A DNA stretch of 64,000 nt from Paraglaciecola psychrophila 170 (GCF_000347635.1 NC_020514.1:2294001-2358000), one strand, 5' to 3'. Shown: positions 21,590 to 31,477, numbered from the stretch's first letter. Program-made: numbers and translations. Notes: generated by a model from the letters alone, not told the origin.

Positions 21590-22836
21590 GATATTGAGTC
21601 CATAAATTTCTGAGTGAATACCAAAGCTGACTCTTTGCTAACGCCAGACAGTGTGTAATGGCTAATCAAACCTTGTTGAGTATGATCAAGTGTGGCAGCA
21701 ACAAAAAGCACATCATAGAGTTGGTCAAACTCTTTGTAAGCTCTTAAACAGAGTACTGTTTTATTAGTTACACCATTGATATTGGTGACTTTATCTTGCT
21801 GGCAACGAAAATTAGTGACATCAGTTTTGGTTGCATTATTGCCGGCACCAGCACCTGTGATGCTTTGTGAGTAAAAATTATAGAAACGATGTTCGCCCAA
21901 GGACTTACCATTTAACCATTCAAACTCAACTTCAAACCCGCCAGTGCGTAACCCGTGGTGCAAATATATTTGTTCATCTAACTGACAACGGTTTTCTACC
22001 GATAAATATAAGGCTTCTGTATCGCTAGTATTCGATCCTCCCCAGCATGATATAAAGTCAGTTATCTTTGATGGAACCAGTGCTTTTCCTAATTCACTGG
22101 TTTCCCATGAATGGTTATTTAATAACGAAAAAAGTCTATTCTGATTAGCTAATAATTGTTGTTGTATACGAGGTTTAAACTGTTCACTTTTTAAGACCTG
22201 TGCATTTTGGTTTTTTAATAGCTCTTGAATTTTTTCTAGTGGGATCAGGAAACCAATTTGATTGCCTGCTGTTGCCACATTAACACCCATTACTTCGCCA
22301 AACTTATTGACCACAGGACCTCCACTCATTCCTGGGTTAATCGAACCGGTGAAATGGATACGTTGGTAAAAGCTACTTTTTTTCAATCCATTAAATGTAC
22401 CAGGAACCACTATCATGCCTAAATCATGGGGGTTACCTAAAGAATATATATCACTACCTTGTAATGGTAGTGACTGAGCAATAGGGAAAGCACTTTCTTG
22501 TGCGGATAGCTCAACTTTTCTTACTAGAGCTAAATCATTGACTACATCTACATCAACTAGTTGCAGTTGTCCCTGAGAACCATCATGAGCCAAATATTCA
22601 ATCCTGAATTTATCAGGGTTATATACATATTCAGATACTACATGGTAATTCGTGACCACATTACCTGATTTATCTATTTGAAAACCTGATCCGATAGATG
22701 ATTTATTACCAGACTCAAGCTCTATTATTTTGATTTGATATAGAGCGGTACGATGCTGCCCAAATAAGTTTTGGGCTGTTTGTTGACTATGTGCAAGCGA
22801 ACAAAACATAGAAAAAACAAATAGTAAAATTTTCAA
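21580..22836 (-). CDS. Exported trypsin-like (HtrA-type fold) serine protease
   Basis: 418 residues with a signal peptide (~1-17, ends AHS). The protease domain has a complete triad: H65 (TNYHVV), D101 (NDLAL) and S171 (GMSGGP). There is no PDZ domain; instead residues ~210-418 form an unrecognised C-terminal region with several Cys residues (CWGG, NRCQLD, FRCQQD, LCLRA), suggesting periplasmic disulfides. It overlaps the FHA membrane protein gene by 10 bases. This pairing suggests a periplasmic protease linked to phospho-dependent signalling; the substrate is unknown. Confidence 0.85.
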   Translation of the reverse strand: MKILLFVFSMFCSLAHSQQTAQNLFGQHRTALYQIKIIELESGNKSSIGSGFQIDKSGNVVTNYHVVSEYVYNPDKFRIEYLAHDGSQGQLQLVDVDVVNDLALVRKVELSAQESAFPIAQSLPLQGSDIYSLGNPHDLGMIVVPGTFNGLKKSSFYQRIHFTGSINPGMSGGPVVNKFGEVMGVNVATAGNQIGFLIPLEKIQELLKNQNAQVLKSEQFKPRIQQQLLANQNRLFSLLNNHSWETSELGKALVPSKITDFISCWGGSNTSDTEALYLSVENRCQLDEQIYLHHGLRTGGFEVEFEWLNGKSLGEHRFYNFYSQSITGAGAGNNATKTDVTNFRCQQDKVTNINGVTNKTVLCLRAYKEFDQLYDVLFVAATLDHTQQGLISHYTLSGVSKESALVFTQKFMDSISWQ

Positions 22837-23000
22837 TATTTTTGATCCAGTGACAATTAAGATTAGTAGGGCTAACTGGCGGGGCTACATTAGCGGGTTT
22901 AGTAATATTATGCAGATAGTTAACATTTTGTTTACACTCGACAAAATAGCTTACATAAGCGAACATCCCCTTAGTTTAAATTGCACAAGCCAAGAATGAA

Positions 23001-23639
23001 ATGATTGAAAGCGTAAATACTCCTATTCTTTGTAAACAAGTTCCCAGAATAGGTAATAAATTTAGTCAATGGCTTGGCACGAGAGTTTTAAAGTGGATGG
23101 GATGGTCTTACCGCGGCACTTTCCCTTGCTGCGCAAAGATGATCCTTGCGATTGCGCCGCATACTTCTAACTGGGACTTTTTGCTGGGAATCGCTGTGGC
23201 ATTTAATTTGCGTTTAAAAATCTCTTTTTTTGGTAAACACAGTATTTTCATACCACCTTTTGACCGTATTTTGCGTCGCTTGGGAGGCATTCCTATTGAG
23301 CGAAGTAGCAAACATGGTGTGGTTGATGGCATGGCCGATAAAATGCGAGAAGCCAAAAGTATGCTGTTGTGTCTTGCTCCAGAAGGGACTCGAAGTAGGG
23401 TGTCGCCTTGGAAAACCGGTTTTCTACATATTGCCAACAAAGCCAACGTACCAGTATTGTTGGTAGCTTTTGATTATAAGAAAAAACTTATCGAGTTTGG
23501 TCCATTACATAATATAAGCGACAATACGCACTTCGAACTGAATAGGATTTATCTGCACTTTAAACAAGTTCAAGGTAAGTATCCTGAAAAGATGGTCATT
23601 AAAGTTGTCCCCCCTGTGGAGAGAGAGATTGAAAAATAA
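23001..23639 (+). CDS. 1-acyl-glycerol-3-phosphate acyltransferase-like (PlsC family)
   Basis: 212 residues. Acyltransferase motif I is HTSNWD (H-x4-D, ~52-57), motif III PEGTRS (~131-136). One short hydrophobic segment around 60-75 may dip into the inner membrane. The family transfers acyl chains to lysophosphatidate or related acceptors. The gene overlaps the following PLP-enzyme gene by 11 bases, so they are coupled, although no shared pathway is obvious. Confidence 0.85.
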   Translation: MIESVNTPILCKQVPRIGNKFSQWLGTRVLKWMGWSYRGTFPCCAKMILAIAPHTSNWDFLLGIAVAFNLRLKISFFGKHSIFIPPFDRILRRLGGIPIERSSKHGVVDGMADKMREAKSMLLCLAPEGTRSRVSPWKTGFLHIANKANVPVLLVAFDYKKKLIEFGPLHNISDNTHFELNRIYLHFKQVQGKYPEKMVIKVVPPVEREIEK

Positions 23640-24867
23640 AGGTTTTACTACCAGATTGGTGCATGCAGATAGGTTATTGAATTCACCTGAGAGTGGTGCC
23701 GTACATCAGGCCACTAACAACTCAGTACTATTTGAATATAAAGATGCACAAGGCTTAGTGGATGTTTTTCAAGGTAAAAAGACAGGGCATGTATATTCTC
23801 GCTCATCTTCAGGCTCAAATACTGCGCTGCAAAACATACTGACTCATTTAGAGGGGGGTATAGGTGCGATTACGTTCTCAACTGGGATGGCGGCCATCAC
23901 TGCCACCATGTTGAGCTTATTTAAAGCGGGCGATCATTTAATTGTTAGTCATTTTTTGTTTGGTAATACCCGTAGTTTTGCAGAAACTATGCAATCTTTA
24001 GGCATTGAGCTAAGTTTTGTTGATGTGACTGATGTACAGAATGTGAAACAGGCTTTTAAACATAATACTAAAGCGGTTTACTTAGAAACCATTGCTAATC
24101 CCGTTACCCAAGTGGCTGACTTGCGCGCTATCGGTCAATTTTGTGAGTCTAAAAAAGTACTTTTTTTAGTCGACAACACCATGACACCGGCTAATATTTT
24201 CAGTGCTAATTCAGTTTTGGCCTCATTGACCCTTAGTTCTTTAACAAAATACATTGCTGGGCATGGCAACGTATTAGGCGGTGTAGTCGTAGACACCGGG
24301 TTGTTCGATTGGAGTAGTTTTGAAAATATTCTGCCTATATACAGAGGCCCAGATAAAACCCAATGGGGGCTTACTCAAATTCGTAAAAGAGGCCTTAGGG
24401 ACATGGGGGCGACGTTGTCACCTGAGTCAGCCCATGCTATTTCCATTGGCTTAGAAACCCTCGTCTTGCGAACGGATAAAGTATGTGAAAATGCTTTGCG
24501 TTTAGCCTCTTACCTGCATAATCATGATAAAGTTTCAGCTGTTTATTACCCCGGCTTAGCGGATCATCCTCAGCACTTCTTAGCAAGAGAATATTTTGAC
24601 GGTTACGGAGGGGTATTGAGTTTAGATTTAGTTGAAGATATCGACCCTATCGAATTTTTAAATGCATTAAAATTAGTGATCTGCGCCACACATTTAGGTG
24701 ATACCCGTACCTTAGCTTTGCCAGTTGCCTCTACCATCTATTTCGAAAGTAGTGCCAAAGAAAGACAACAGATGGGTGTAAATGACAACATGATCAGAAT
24801 GTCGATTGGCATAGAGGATATTGACGATATAGTCGCTGATTTTGAACAGGCCTTTGCGCAGTTTTAG
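23629..24867 (+). CDS. Cys/Met-metabolism PLP enzyme (cystathionine gamma-synthase / sulfhydrylase family)
   Basis: 412 residues from TTG at 23629, which has a strong purine-rich ribosome-binding site (ggagagag) just upstream; a second TTG at 23605 is less likely. Motifs: HVYSRSSSGSNTALQ (~58-72), FSTGMAAI, VDNTMTP (~176-182) and the PLP-lysine motif SSLTKYIAGHGN (~202-213). Family members include cystathionine gamma-synthase, O-acetylhomoserine sulfhydrylase and methionine gamma-lyase; the exact reaction is not decidable here. Confidence 0.88.
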   Translation: MKNKGFTTRLVHADRLLNSPESGAVHQATNNSVLFEYKDAQGLVDVFQGKKTGHVYSRSSSGSNTALQNILTHLEGGIGAITFSTGMAAITATMLSLFKAGDHLIVSHFLFGNTRSFAETMQSLGIELSFVDVTDVQNVKQAFKHNTKAVYLETIANPVTQVADLRAIGQFCESKKVLFLVDNTMTPANIFSANSVLASLTLSSLTKYIAGHGNVLGGVVVDTGLFDWSSFENILPIYRGPDKTQWGLTQIRKRGLRDMGATLSPESAHAISIGLETLVLRTDKVCENALRLASYLHNHDKVSAVYYPGLADHPQHFLAREYFDGYGGVLSLDLVEDIDPIEFLNALKLVICATHLGDTRTLALPVASTIYFESSAKERQQMGVNDNMIRMSIGIEDIDDIVADFEQAFAQF

Positions 24868-25083
24868 ACTCACCCCTAGCTCACGTCTTACGGCTAAAAA
24901 GCTAGAGGTCAAGATAAGAAAATTATAAACTATAGAGGAAAAAAGGCACTAGGTACCGAACACAGAAGTTAAAAAACGTATCTTTTTTTCCTCTGCTTAG
25001 CATAAGCGCTCCTTTGCTTCTGTGGTAAGTCGGCCTTATCTTTTCTTCGTCAGCTAATATTGAGCGGCAATTGATTGCGTAGT

Positions 25084-25464
25084 TTAGATTAGTTCAAAAC
25101 TTGTGGTGATTGCTACATTTCCAGTCAGCATCAACATGACTGAACAATATTTTTCAACTGATAACTGAACAGCTCTGGCCACATTTTTTCAGTTAAATCT
25201 TTGCCTTTCACAATGTAATGAGCATGAATTGCAGTAAAAACCCGTGGTGCCTCTTCTGCTCTTTTTGCATCAAGTTGACATACACAATCATCCACTTGCT
25301 TTCTTAAGGATATCTACCAAGTCAGTAGATGAACAGGCACCGACAGATAACAAAACTGACTAATAGGGTCATCGTTTCACTATTACCGTCCAACTCTAAA
25401 GTTTTTCTGTATCTGTTTTGCAGGTAAATTGTAAATTTTCTTGCTAACTAACCGTTGCTTTCAT
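25084..25464 (-). pseudogene. osmC/YhfA-like gene, decayed
   Basis: Minus-strand reading from the ATG at 25464 gives MKATVS, then TAG where homologues have Trp, then QENLQFTCKTDTEKL and another stop. After one or more frameshifts recognisable OsmC/YhfA segments return: a Cys-containing LLSVGACSSTDLVDIL, then DAKRAEEAPRVFTAIHAHY and EKYCSV near the C-terminus, ending in TAA at 25084. OsmC-family proteins reduce organic hydroperoxides with two cysteines. Several stops and shifts make this copy inactive; it is easily missed because no long ORF remains. Confidence 0.75.
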
Positions 25465-25489
25465 AGTTTCCGTTCTTTCTCTTATTCCT

Positions 25490-26338
25490 TTACTTTTTAA
25501 CGAGTGTTATTTTAGTCTTGTCTAATAAAATACGTTTTTGCCTAAACAAAGACCCAATCGCTTTTTTATACACATTTTTGCTTACTTTAAAACGCCGCGA
25601 TATTTCGTCAGCTGAACTCTTATCGGTTAAAGTAGATAGACCATCATGTGCAATTAAGTCTTCTATTATTTGTTCTTCTAAGGTGTTGCGGGCAGTTGGG
25701 TCATGAAACTGAAAACACAAATCAATTTTGCCATCTTCGCGAATACGCTTAATAAAGCCTTTCATTGAATGACCAATTTTAATTGGCTGAAAAACTTCAT
25801 CTCTGAATATCAAACCAAGGTGTGAACCATCGATAATAGCCTTGTAACCCATATCTGTTTGCCCACATATCAGTAACTCAACTTCTTGCTTCTCTTCAAA
25901 AGTGCCGCCTTCATCACACGACTCTTCATACAAAAAATCTTTGAGTTTGGTAGATGCTGCAAGCCGGCCAGTTTCTTCATCACAAAATACATAAACTACA
26001 TAAGAGACCCCTTCAGACATAGGGTAATCTTGTTCACTAAATGGTACCAATAAGTCTTTTTCTAATCCCCAATCTAAAAACACACCTACTTTGGTGATAC
26101 TGACAACTTTTAAATACGCACAATGATCAACAAACACCTTGGGACGTCTGATGGTGGCGATAAGACGATCATCACTATCATGATAAATAAACGCATTCAC
26201 CATATCCCCTAATTTACAGCCCAAGGGCGCATTTTTAGTAGGTAGTAAAATTTGACCTTTATCGCCTGCGTCTAGGTAGAAACCAAAGGGCACTTCATTG
26301 ACGACTTCTAGGTTATTGAATTTTCCAACTTGCGACAT
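25490..26338 (-). CDS. S1-domain RNA-binding protein CvfB/YitL family
   Basis: 282 residues. Tandem S1-like OB-fold domains (about 1-65, 67-135 and 145-215) with typical patterns (GFYLDAGDKGQILLP, VGVFLDWGLEKDLLVPFSEQ), then a C-terminal winged-helix (~225-282: TDKSSADEISRRFKVSKNVYKKAIGSLFRQKRI). That is the CvfB layout. CvfB-like proteins bind RNA and influence virulence or growth regulation in Firmicutes; the role here is unknown. It stands alone downstream of the decayed osmC-like gene. Confidence 0.85.
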   Translation of the reverse strand: MSQVGKFNNLEVVNEVPFGFYLDAGDKGQILLPTKNAPLGCKLGDMVNAFIYHDSDDRLIATIRRPKVFVDHCAYLKVVSITKVGVFLDWGLEKDLLVPFSEQDYPMSEGVSYVVYVFCDEETGRLAASTKLKDFLYEESCDEGGTFEEKQEVELLICGQTDMGYKAIIDGSHLGLIFRDEVFQPIKIGHSMKGFIKRIREDGKIDLCFQFHDPTARNTLEEQIIEDLIAHDGLSTLTDKSSADEISRRFKVSKNVYKKAIGSLFRQKRILLDKTKITLVKK

Positions 26339-26488
26339 GTTTTGCTGAGTATCTGTAACGAAATTATATGCATATTGTAACTGACCAATAGATTAAGAAA
26401 TATAAAAACAATGGTTTTTTTGCTAAATGGATCGATTTATTCATGGCATAATTAGCGTATTAGGTAATAGTTTTTAATATGGTGTTTT

Positions 26489-27358
26489 ATGGCAGATTAT
26501 AACAATATTGTATTTTTACATGGGCAGTTTATGCCTATGTCTGAAGCCAAAATATCGCCTATGGATCGCGGTTTTTTGTTTGGTGATGGCATATATGAAG
26601 TGGTGCCATCCTACGATGCTAAGTTAGTGGGTTTTGGCTTACATATCGAGCGTATGCAAAACGGCCTTGATGCTATTGGTATAAAATTAAATATGGGAGT
26701 GGATGATTGGCGTAATATTGCTCAAAATTTAATTGAAAAAAATGGTAAAGGCAATTTAGGTTTATACCTTCATGTTAGCCGAGGTGCGGATGTGAAACGT
26801 TTTCATGCTTTCCCTGAGAATATTCAACCTACTGTGTTTGCTTATGCCTTCACGATCCCCGCGCCACCTATCGCCGATAAGTTAAAGGTCAAACAATATA
26901 GCGTCACCAGTACTGAAGATTTACGTTGGAAACGTTGCCAGATAAAATCGACTTCATTATTAGGCAATGTGATGCACTTTCAACAAGGTCGTGAAGCCGG
27001 CGTTGATGAAACCATTTTATATAACCAGCGTGACGAGTTAACAGAAGCCAGCGCCTGCAATGTGTTTGTTGTCAAGAATGATGTGATAATGACACCACCT
27101 TTAGATAACCAATTACTGCCCGGTATTACCCGTAATATGGTACTAGATATATTACGTAAAGATGGCACATTACACATACAAGAAAGACCGATAAGCATGA
27201 CCGAAGTCCACGCTGCGGATGAGCTTTGGTTAACCAGCTCAAGCAAAGAAATTGCACCTGTGGTTGAGCTAGATGGACAACCAGTAGGCAATGGCAGAGT
27301 GGGCGATATTTGGCAACTTGCGCAGACATTATATTCCGCGAATAAACATAATTATTAA
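26489..27358 (+). CDS. D-amino-acid aminotransferase (class IV, PLP)
   Basis: 289 residues, fold-type IV. MDRGFLFGDGIYEV (~24-37) is the class signature, the PLP lysine is in CQIKSTSLLGNVM (~155), and EASACNVFVV (E for PLP N1) and GITRNMV bind phosphate. A D-amino-acid transaminase role fits better than BCAT, both in length and in the neighbour: alanine racemase begins 40 bases downstream. Together they would supply D-Ala and D-Glu for peptidoglycan. Confidence 0.85.
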   Translation: MADYNNIVFLHGQFMPMSEAKISPMDRGFLFGDGIYEVVPSYDAKLVGFGLHIERMQNGLDAIGIKLNMGVDDWRNIAQNLIEKNGKGNLGLYLHVSRGADVKRFHAFPENIQPTVFAYAFTIPAPPIADKLKVKQYSVTSTEDLRWKRCQIKSTSLLGNVMHFQQGREAGVDETILYNQRDELTEASACNVFVVKNDVIMTPPLDNQLLPGITRNMVLDILRKDGTLHIQERPISMTEVHAADELWLTSSSKEIAPVVELDGQPVGNGRVGDIWQLAQTLYSANKHNY

Positions 27359-27397
27359 AAAGTTTTACTAACAATACTTGGAATATAAATAACCCGT

Positions 27398-28495
27398 ATG
27401 TCTCGACCTTCCAAAATTATTATTGATTTAGCCGCTATACAGGCCAATTGTCGCTTAGCCCAATCTATTGCGCCCCATTCTAAAACCGTTGCCGTGATAA
27501 AAGCGGACGCCTATGGACATGGCGCTGTTGAGGTGGCCAAATCATTAGAGCCACAAGTTGAAATGTTTACTGTGTCTTGTCTTGAAGAAGCTTTAGTTCT
27601 GCGTGAAAACGGCATAAGTAAACCCATCTTATTGCTTGAGGGCTGTTTTGATATAAGTGAATTAAAGATTGCGGCTGACAATCAATGCGAACTTGTTGTG
27701 CATAGCCGTTTACAACTAGAACAACTAATTGATACCCCTCTTAAAACAGCTATAAATATTTGGTTGAAAATTGACACGGGAATGCACAGGTTAGGAATTT
27801 CACCTCAAGAGGTTGGAGCTGTATATGCCAAGCTGGCGGCCTCAAAGAACGTAAAAAATATAGTTTTAATGACACATTTTGCCCATTCTGATCATATAGG
27901 TGGGGAACACACTGCTATGCAAATAAGTCGATTTGAAGACTGTATTCAGCCCATTGTTGCTAATGCTAATCAAAAAGTAGAACTAAGTATGGCTAACTCT
28001 GCAGCGTTGTTAGCTTGGTATCAGACCAGAATGGATTGGAATCGACCAGGGATCATGTTGTACGGTTTGAGTCCTTTTGCGGGGCCTATTGAAGCTGCCT
28101 CTAAGCTTATCCCTGCCATGAACTTTGAGTCACAAGTGATAGCTTTGCGAGATGTGTCAACTGGTGAATCTGTGGGTTATGGTTGCACATGGGAGGCAAA
28201 ACGGCCTTCTGTTATTGCCACGATTGCTGTTGGTTATGGTGATGGTTACCCCCGAACAGCCAAGTCGGGCACACCCGTTTTAATAAACAAACAGCGTGCG
28301 CCGCTGGCGGGTAGGGTGTCTATGGATTTGATCACAGTGGATGTTACCGACCTCGCCAATGTTCAAATTGGCGATAACGTTTTGTTATGGGGTAAGGAGT
28401 TATCAGCTAATGAAGTGGCAAGTTGGGCGGGTACTATTGGTTATGAATTGGTGACACGCATGCCTAGACGGGTTACTAGGCACTTTGTTAGCTAA
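27398..28495 (+). CDS. alr: Alanine racemase
   Basis: 365 residues. N-terminal TIM barrel with the PLP lysine K35 (VIKADAYGHG), LKIDTGMHRLG, SMANSAALL, NRPGIMLYG, then a C-terminal beta domain with the second catalytic Tyr in GESVGYGCTW (~255) and AGRVSMDLITVDVT. It interconverts L- and D-Ala for peptidoglycan. It follows the D-amino-acid aminotransferase gene, a functionally sensible pair. Confidence 0.96.
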   Translation: MSRPSKIIIDLAAIQANCRLAQSIAPHSKTVAVIKADAYGHGAVEVAKSLEPQVEMFTVSCLEEALVLRENGISKPILLLEGCFDISELKIAADNQCELVVHSRLQLEQLIDTPLKTAINIWLKIDTGMHRLGISPQEVGAVYAKLAASKNVKNIVLMTHFAHSDHIGGEHTAMQISRFEDCIQPIVANANQKVELSMANSAALLAWYQTRMDWNRPGIMLYGLSPFAGPIEAASKLIPAMNFESQVIALRDVSTGESVGYGCTWEAKRPSVIATIAVGYGDGYPRTAKSGTPVLINKQRAPLAGRVSMDLITVDVTDLANVQIGDNVLLWGKELSANEVASWAGTIGYELVTRMPRRVTRHFVS

Positions 28496-28525
28496 AATTG
28501 TACTGGTGAATTTAATTTAAACGAA

Positions 28526-29497
28526 TTAACATTCAGCGACTAAAACGGCTCTAAGCGGGGCAGGGTAACCCTCAATGGTTTTACTGTGATCGTTCGGGTC
28601 AAGAAAGTCTACTAATGATTGACTATCCATCCACTCTGTTGTCCTTTGTTCTTGTAGAGCGGTGGATGCCACATCCACCACGCGAATATTTTTAAAACCG
28701 ACTCTTCGCAGCCATAGGGTTAAAGCGGCAGTACTGGGCAAATACCACACATTACGCATTTGTGCATAACGCTCACCGGGCATGAATACTGTTTGCTCAT
28801 CGCCTTCTACTACTAAGGTTTCAAGTACTAGTTCTCCGCCTTTACGCAATTGATTTTTTAACTGGTATAAAAAGTCTATGGGGCTGCGTCTGTGATATAA
28901 CACGCCCATTGAAAACACTGTGTCAAACGCTTTGAGTTCAGGTAATTGTTCCACACCTATCGGTAATAAGTGAATCCGTGGATCAGGATTAAAGTGTTTA
29001 ATCGCTTGGAATTGCATTAAAAAAAGTTGCGATGGATCCGCACCCACTACCATTTTTGCGTGTTCACCTAACATGCGCCACATATGATAACCACTGCCAC
29101 AGCCTACATCTAGAACATAACGATCTTTAAGAGAATGTATGTGAGGTTGCACTCGGTTCCATTTCCAGTCGGAACGCCACTCAGTATCGACATGAATACC
29201 ATGCAGATGAAAAGGCCCTTTGCGCCAAGGCGTAAATTGCTTAAGCAATCCTATTATCTGTTTTTGCGTGTATTCACTGATATCACTTGAAACACCAAAT
29301 TTGACCGTGTCTTTAAGTTCAATTGATGATGGTTCAGTGGTAGGTAACTTGTGAAGCAACTTTACCCATTTTGTAAAATCACCATGTAACTGTTCTTTTT
29401 GCCAAGTCGCAATTTGAGCCGGTAACACTTCCAACCAATGACTTAAAGGTGAGTCAGCAATGTGTTTGTAAAAATCATTGAACCAATTAACAGCCAA
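28526..29497 (-). CDS. cmoB: tRNA U34 carboxymethyltransferase CmoB
   Basis: 323 residues (E. coli 323). MPWRKGP-type motif (TPWRKGPF, ~89), [10 protein letters not shown] (~106-115), SAM-binding [13 protein letters not shown] (~130-142), [11 protein letters not shown] (~195) and [14 protein letters not shown]. It transfers the carboxymethyl group of carboxy-SAM to 5-hydroxyuridine-34 to give cmo5U. The start is TTG, with a good AGGAGG four bases upstream. It works with cmoA, which lies 330 bases away on the same strand. Confidence 0.96.
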   Translation of the reverse strand: MAVNWFNDFYKHIADSPLSHWLEVLPAQIATWQKEQLHGDFTKWVKLLHKLPTTEPSSIELKDTVKFGVSSDISEYTQKQIIGLLKQFTPWRKGPFHLHGIHVDTEWRSDWKWNRVQPHIHSLKDRYVLDVGCGSGYHMWRMLGEHAKMVVGADPSQLFLMQFQAIKHFNPDPRIHLLPIGVEQLPELKAFDTVFSMGVLYHRRSPIDFLYQLKNQLRKGGELVLETLVVEGDEQTVFMPGERYAQMRNVWYLPSTAALTLWLRRVGFKNIRVVDVASTALQEQRTTEWMDSQSLVDFLDPNDHSKTIEGYPAPLRAVLVAEC

Positions 29498-29826
29498 GTG
29501 GCCTCCTAATGAATAACCGCAGCTTAGAGCTGCGAGATTTTAGCTTAAAGCAAAATATAAAAAGCCAATAAAGGATTTCATTTATAACAAATGATGCCAC
29601 TTTTTATTGACAGTAAACTGATATGAAAATATTTTAAGTCACGCATTGCGACCTACTAAAAAGATAAGAGCAAAAGAATGTAAACCACTGGTAAAAAAGG
29701 TCACGGAGCATAAAAGTGTATAAAACTTTGCTCTATGAAGCGTTAGCGCCCGTTTTCTTCTGTGGTAAATCAATTTTATCTTTTATCTTTTATCTCGAAT
29801 CGCGATGCAACTGAAACCGAATATTT
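29498..29826. other. 329-base gap between cmoA and cmoB
   Basis: No gene visible. It holds a 7-bp stem cgcagct/agctgcg (29519-29535), AT-rich sequence, and a stretch (29700-29790: cacggagcataaaag ... ttctgtggtaaatc) resembling one at 24930-25040 and one near 48985. These look like copies of a degenerate short intergenic repeat. Confidence 0.45.
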
Positions 29827-30558
29827 TTAGCCCTTAATTACCACCATGGACGCAAAATTAAAACAGGTAAACCAGCGTACAATATCTGTAAAACCCACTA
29901 GTGTTAATCTGTCTTTGTGTTGCTCAAAGGTCTCGGTGCGCATGACGTCTTCTAATGCTGTGCGTTTTTGGCTTATTTCTAATTCGCTATAACCGTTTCT
30001 GCGTTTAAATTCGTGGTGCAGGTCAATGACCAAATCATTACCTTGTTCAGTATCATGACTTATCTTTTCAGATAACAATAAAACACCACCAGGATTTAAT
30101 CCGGCATATATTTTATGCATAATATCGATGCGTTGCTCTGGCGGGATGAATTGCAAGGTAAAATTCATAACTACACAAGATGCATTTTTAATATCAATGT
30201 TTTGGATATCATCACAAATTACACTTATTGGTGTGGCCGCTTTAAAAGCCTGTACATGTAACTCACAACGCTGAGCCATGGCAGGAGAGTTATCAATCGC
30301 TAGAATTTGGCAGTTATCGCTTTGTATATATTTGCTAGCAGCTAAACTCGCAGCCCCTAATGAACACCCTAAGTCGTATATATTACTGTCAGGTTGCGCG
30401 TAGCGAGCGCAAATTTGACCTATGGTATCAACTATCGTGCTGTATCCAGGCACAGAACGTTGGATCATATCAGGAAATACTTCTGCCACCGATTGATCAA
30501 ATCGAAATTCACTAACTTGTTGCGGCTGAGAATAAATGGTGTCTTTAACGTCTTGCAT
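29827..30558 (-). CDS. cmoA: Carboxy-S-adenosyl-methionine synthase CmoA
   Basis: 243 residues from MQDVKDTIYS at 30558; the frame extends upstream but homologues start here (E. coli 247). Motifs: FRFDQSVAEVFPDMIQRSVPGY (~19-40), YDLGCSLGAA (SAM site, ~61-70), MNFTLQFIPPEQR (~133-145). It converts SAM and prephenate to carboxy-SAM, the donor used by CmoB in cmo5U34 synthesis. Confidence 0.95.
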   Translation of the reverse strand: MQDVKDTIYSQPQQVSEFRFDQSVAEVFPDMIQRSVPGYSTIVDTIGQICARYAQPDSNIYDLGCSLGAASLAASKYIQSDNCQILAIDNSPAMAQRCELHVQAFKAATPISVICDDIQNIDIKNASCVVMNFTLQFIPPEQRIDIMHKIYAGLNPGGVLLLSEKISHDTEQGNDLVIDLHHEFKRRNGYSELEISQKRTALEDVMRTETFEQHKDRLTLVGFTDIVRWFTCFNFASMVVIKG

Positions 30559-30744
30559 GATGGCGTGATGACCTAAATAAAAATAACGCGTAATTCTACC
30601 TGTGCAATCTAATTCAAGCAATTTCCATTCATAGCCACTTACGAGCTACTGTTTGAGTTTGAAGTAGCTTAATAAACATACGATTTTTTAGAAAAAACCA
30701 ATTGAACTTGTGAATTAGGTCATAAATGTAAATTATGCCTTCAT

Positions 30745-30774
30745 AATCAGAGACTAAAGTATTAGTCTCTGATT
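30745..30774. promoter_or_regulatory. 13-bp perfect inverted repeat upstream of the response regulator gene
   Basis: Arms aatcagagactaa and ttagtctctgatt with a four-base loop (30745-30757 and 30762-30774). A second, imperfect inverted repeat (ccagt...actgg) follows at 30780-30811. No U-tract is present, so this is more likely an operator or structured leader than a terminator. It is 70 bases upstream of the GTG start. Confidence 0.55.
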
Positions 30775-30844
30775 AAAGACCAGTTAAGACCAAGGTATTA
30801 GTCCTTACTGGAAGAGTAATAATAATTTAAACGGGCTGAGTTCA

Positions 30845-31477
30845 GTGGCGAAGTTTTTAATAGCAGATGATCATCCTCTTTACAGAGAAGCATTGAAATC
30901 GGCACTGCGGCCATTATTTGAGAACGTCGAGATCATTCAATCTGATGGTTTAGTTTCGACATTAGAGGCGCTACAGCAAAATTCAGATTTTGATCTAGTA
31001 CTATTAGATTTAAATATGCCGGGTTGTGATAACTTTTATGGTTTAATCAGAGTCTCTCAAGATTTTCCTCATGTTCCTGTGGCTGTCGTCTCAGCAAGTG
31101 ATTCAGTTGAAGTGGTATCTAAAGTCATGAGCCTAGGTGCTAAGGGATTTATCCCAAAAGCGGCTCCCACTCAGACTATAGCAGATGCATTGAAACAAAT
31201 AATGGACGGCAATAATTGGTTACCAGAGGGCATGGAAACTTCTATTGAAGATGATGCTCCAGTGATTAATATTGCTAAGCTTGTAGGTGAATTGACACCC
31301 AAACAATTCCAAGTATTAAAATTATTGCAAAATGGTCTACTTAACAAACAAATCGCCTTTGATTTGAATATTACCGAGGCTACTGTCAAAGCACATATCA
31401 GTGCTGTTTTCAGAAAACTCAATGTTAATACCCGCACTCAAGCTGTGTTGCTCTTGAAAAATTTGGATACCCCTTAG
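30845..31477 (+). CDS. LuxR/NarL-family two-component response regulator
   Basis: 210 residues from a GTG start. The REC domain (~1-120) has the acidic pair D8/D9, phospho-acceptor D55 (LLDLNMP) and K105 region GFIPKAA. The LuxR-type helix-turn-helix is at ~145-205 (LTPKQFQVLKLLQNG, NITEATVKAHISAVFRKL). No histidine kinase lies nearby, so its signal is unknown. Paired palindromes upstream may be its own binding sites. Adenosine deaminase follows 9 bases later and may be co-transcribed. Confidence 0.93.
   Translation: MAKFLIADDHPLYREALKSALRPLFENVEIIQSDGLVSTLEALQQNSDFDLVLLDLNMPGCDNFYGLIRVSQDFPHVPVAVVSASDSVEVVSKVMSLGAKGFIPKAAPTQTIADALKQIMDGNNWLPEGMETSIEDDAPVINIAKLVGELTPKQFQVLKLLQNGLLNKQIAFDLNITEATVKAHISAVFRKLNVNTRTQAVLLLKNLDTP

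Noticed and set aside
24868..25083. Possible CRISPR-like short repeats near ctctgc...ttctgtggtaag
   Set aside because: Only single degenerate copies occur here, near 29700 and near 48985; there is no regular spacing, so they look like ordinary interspersed repeats.
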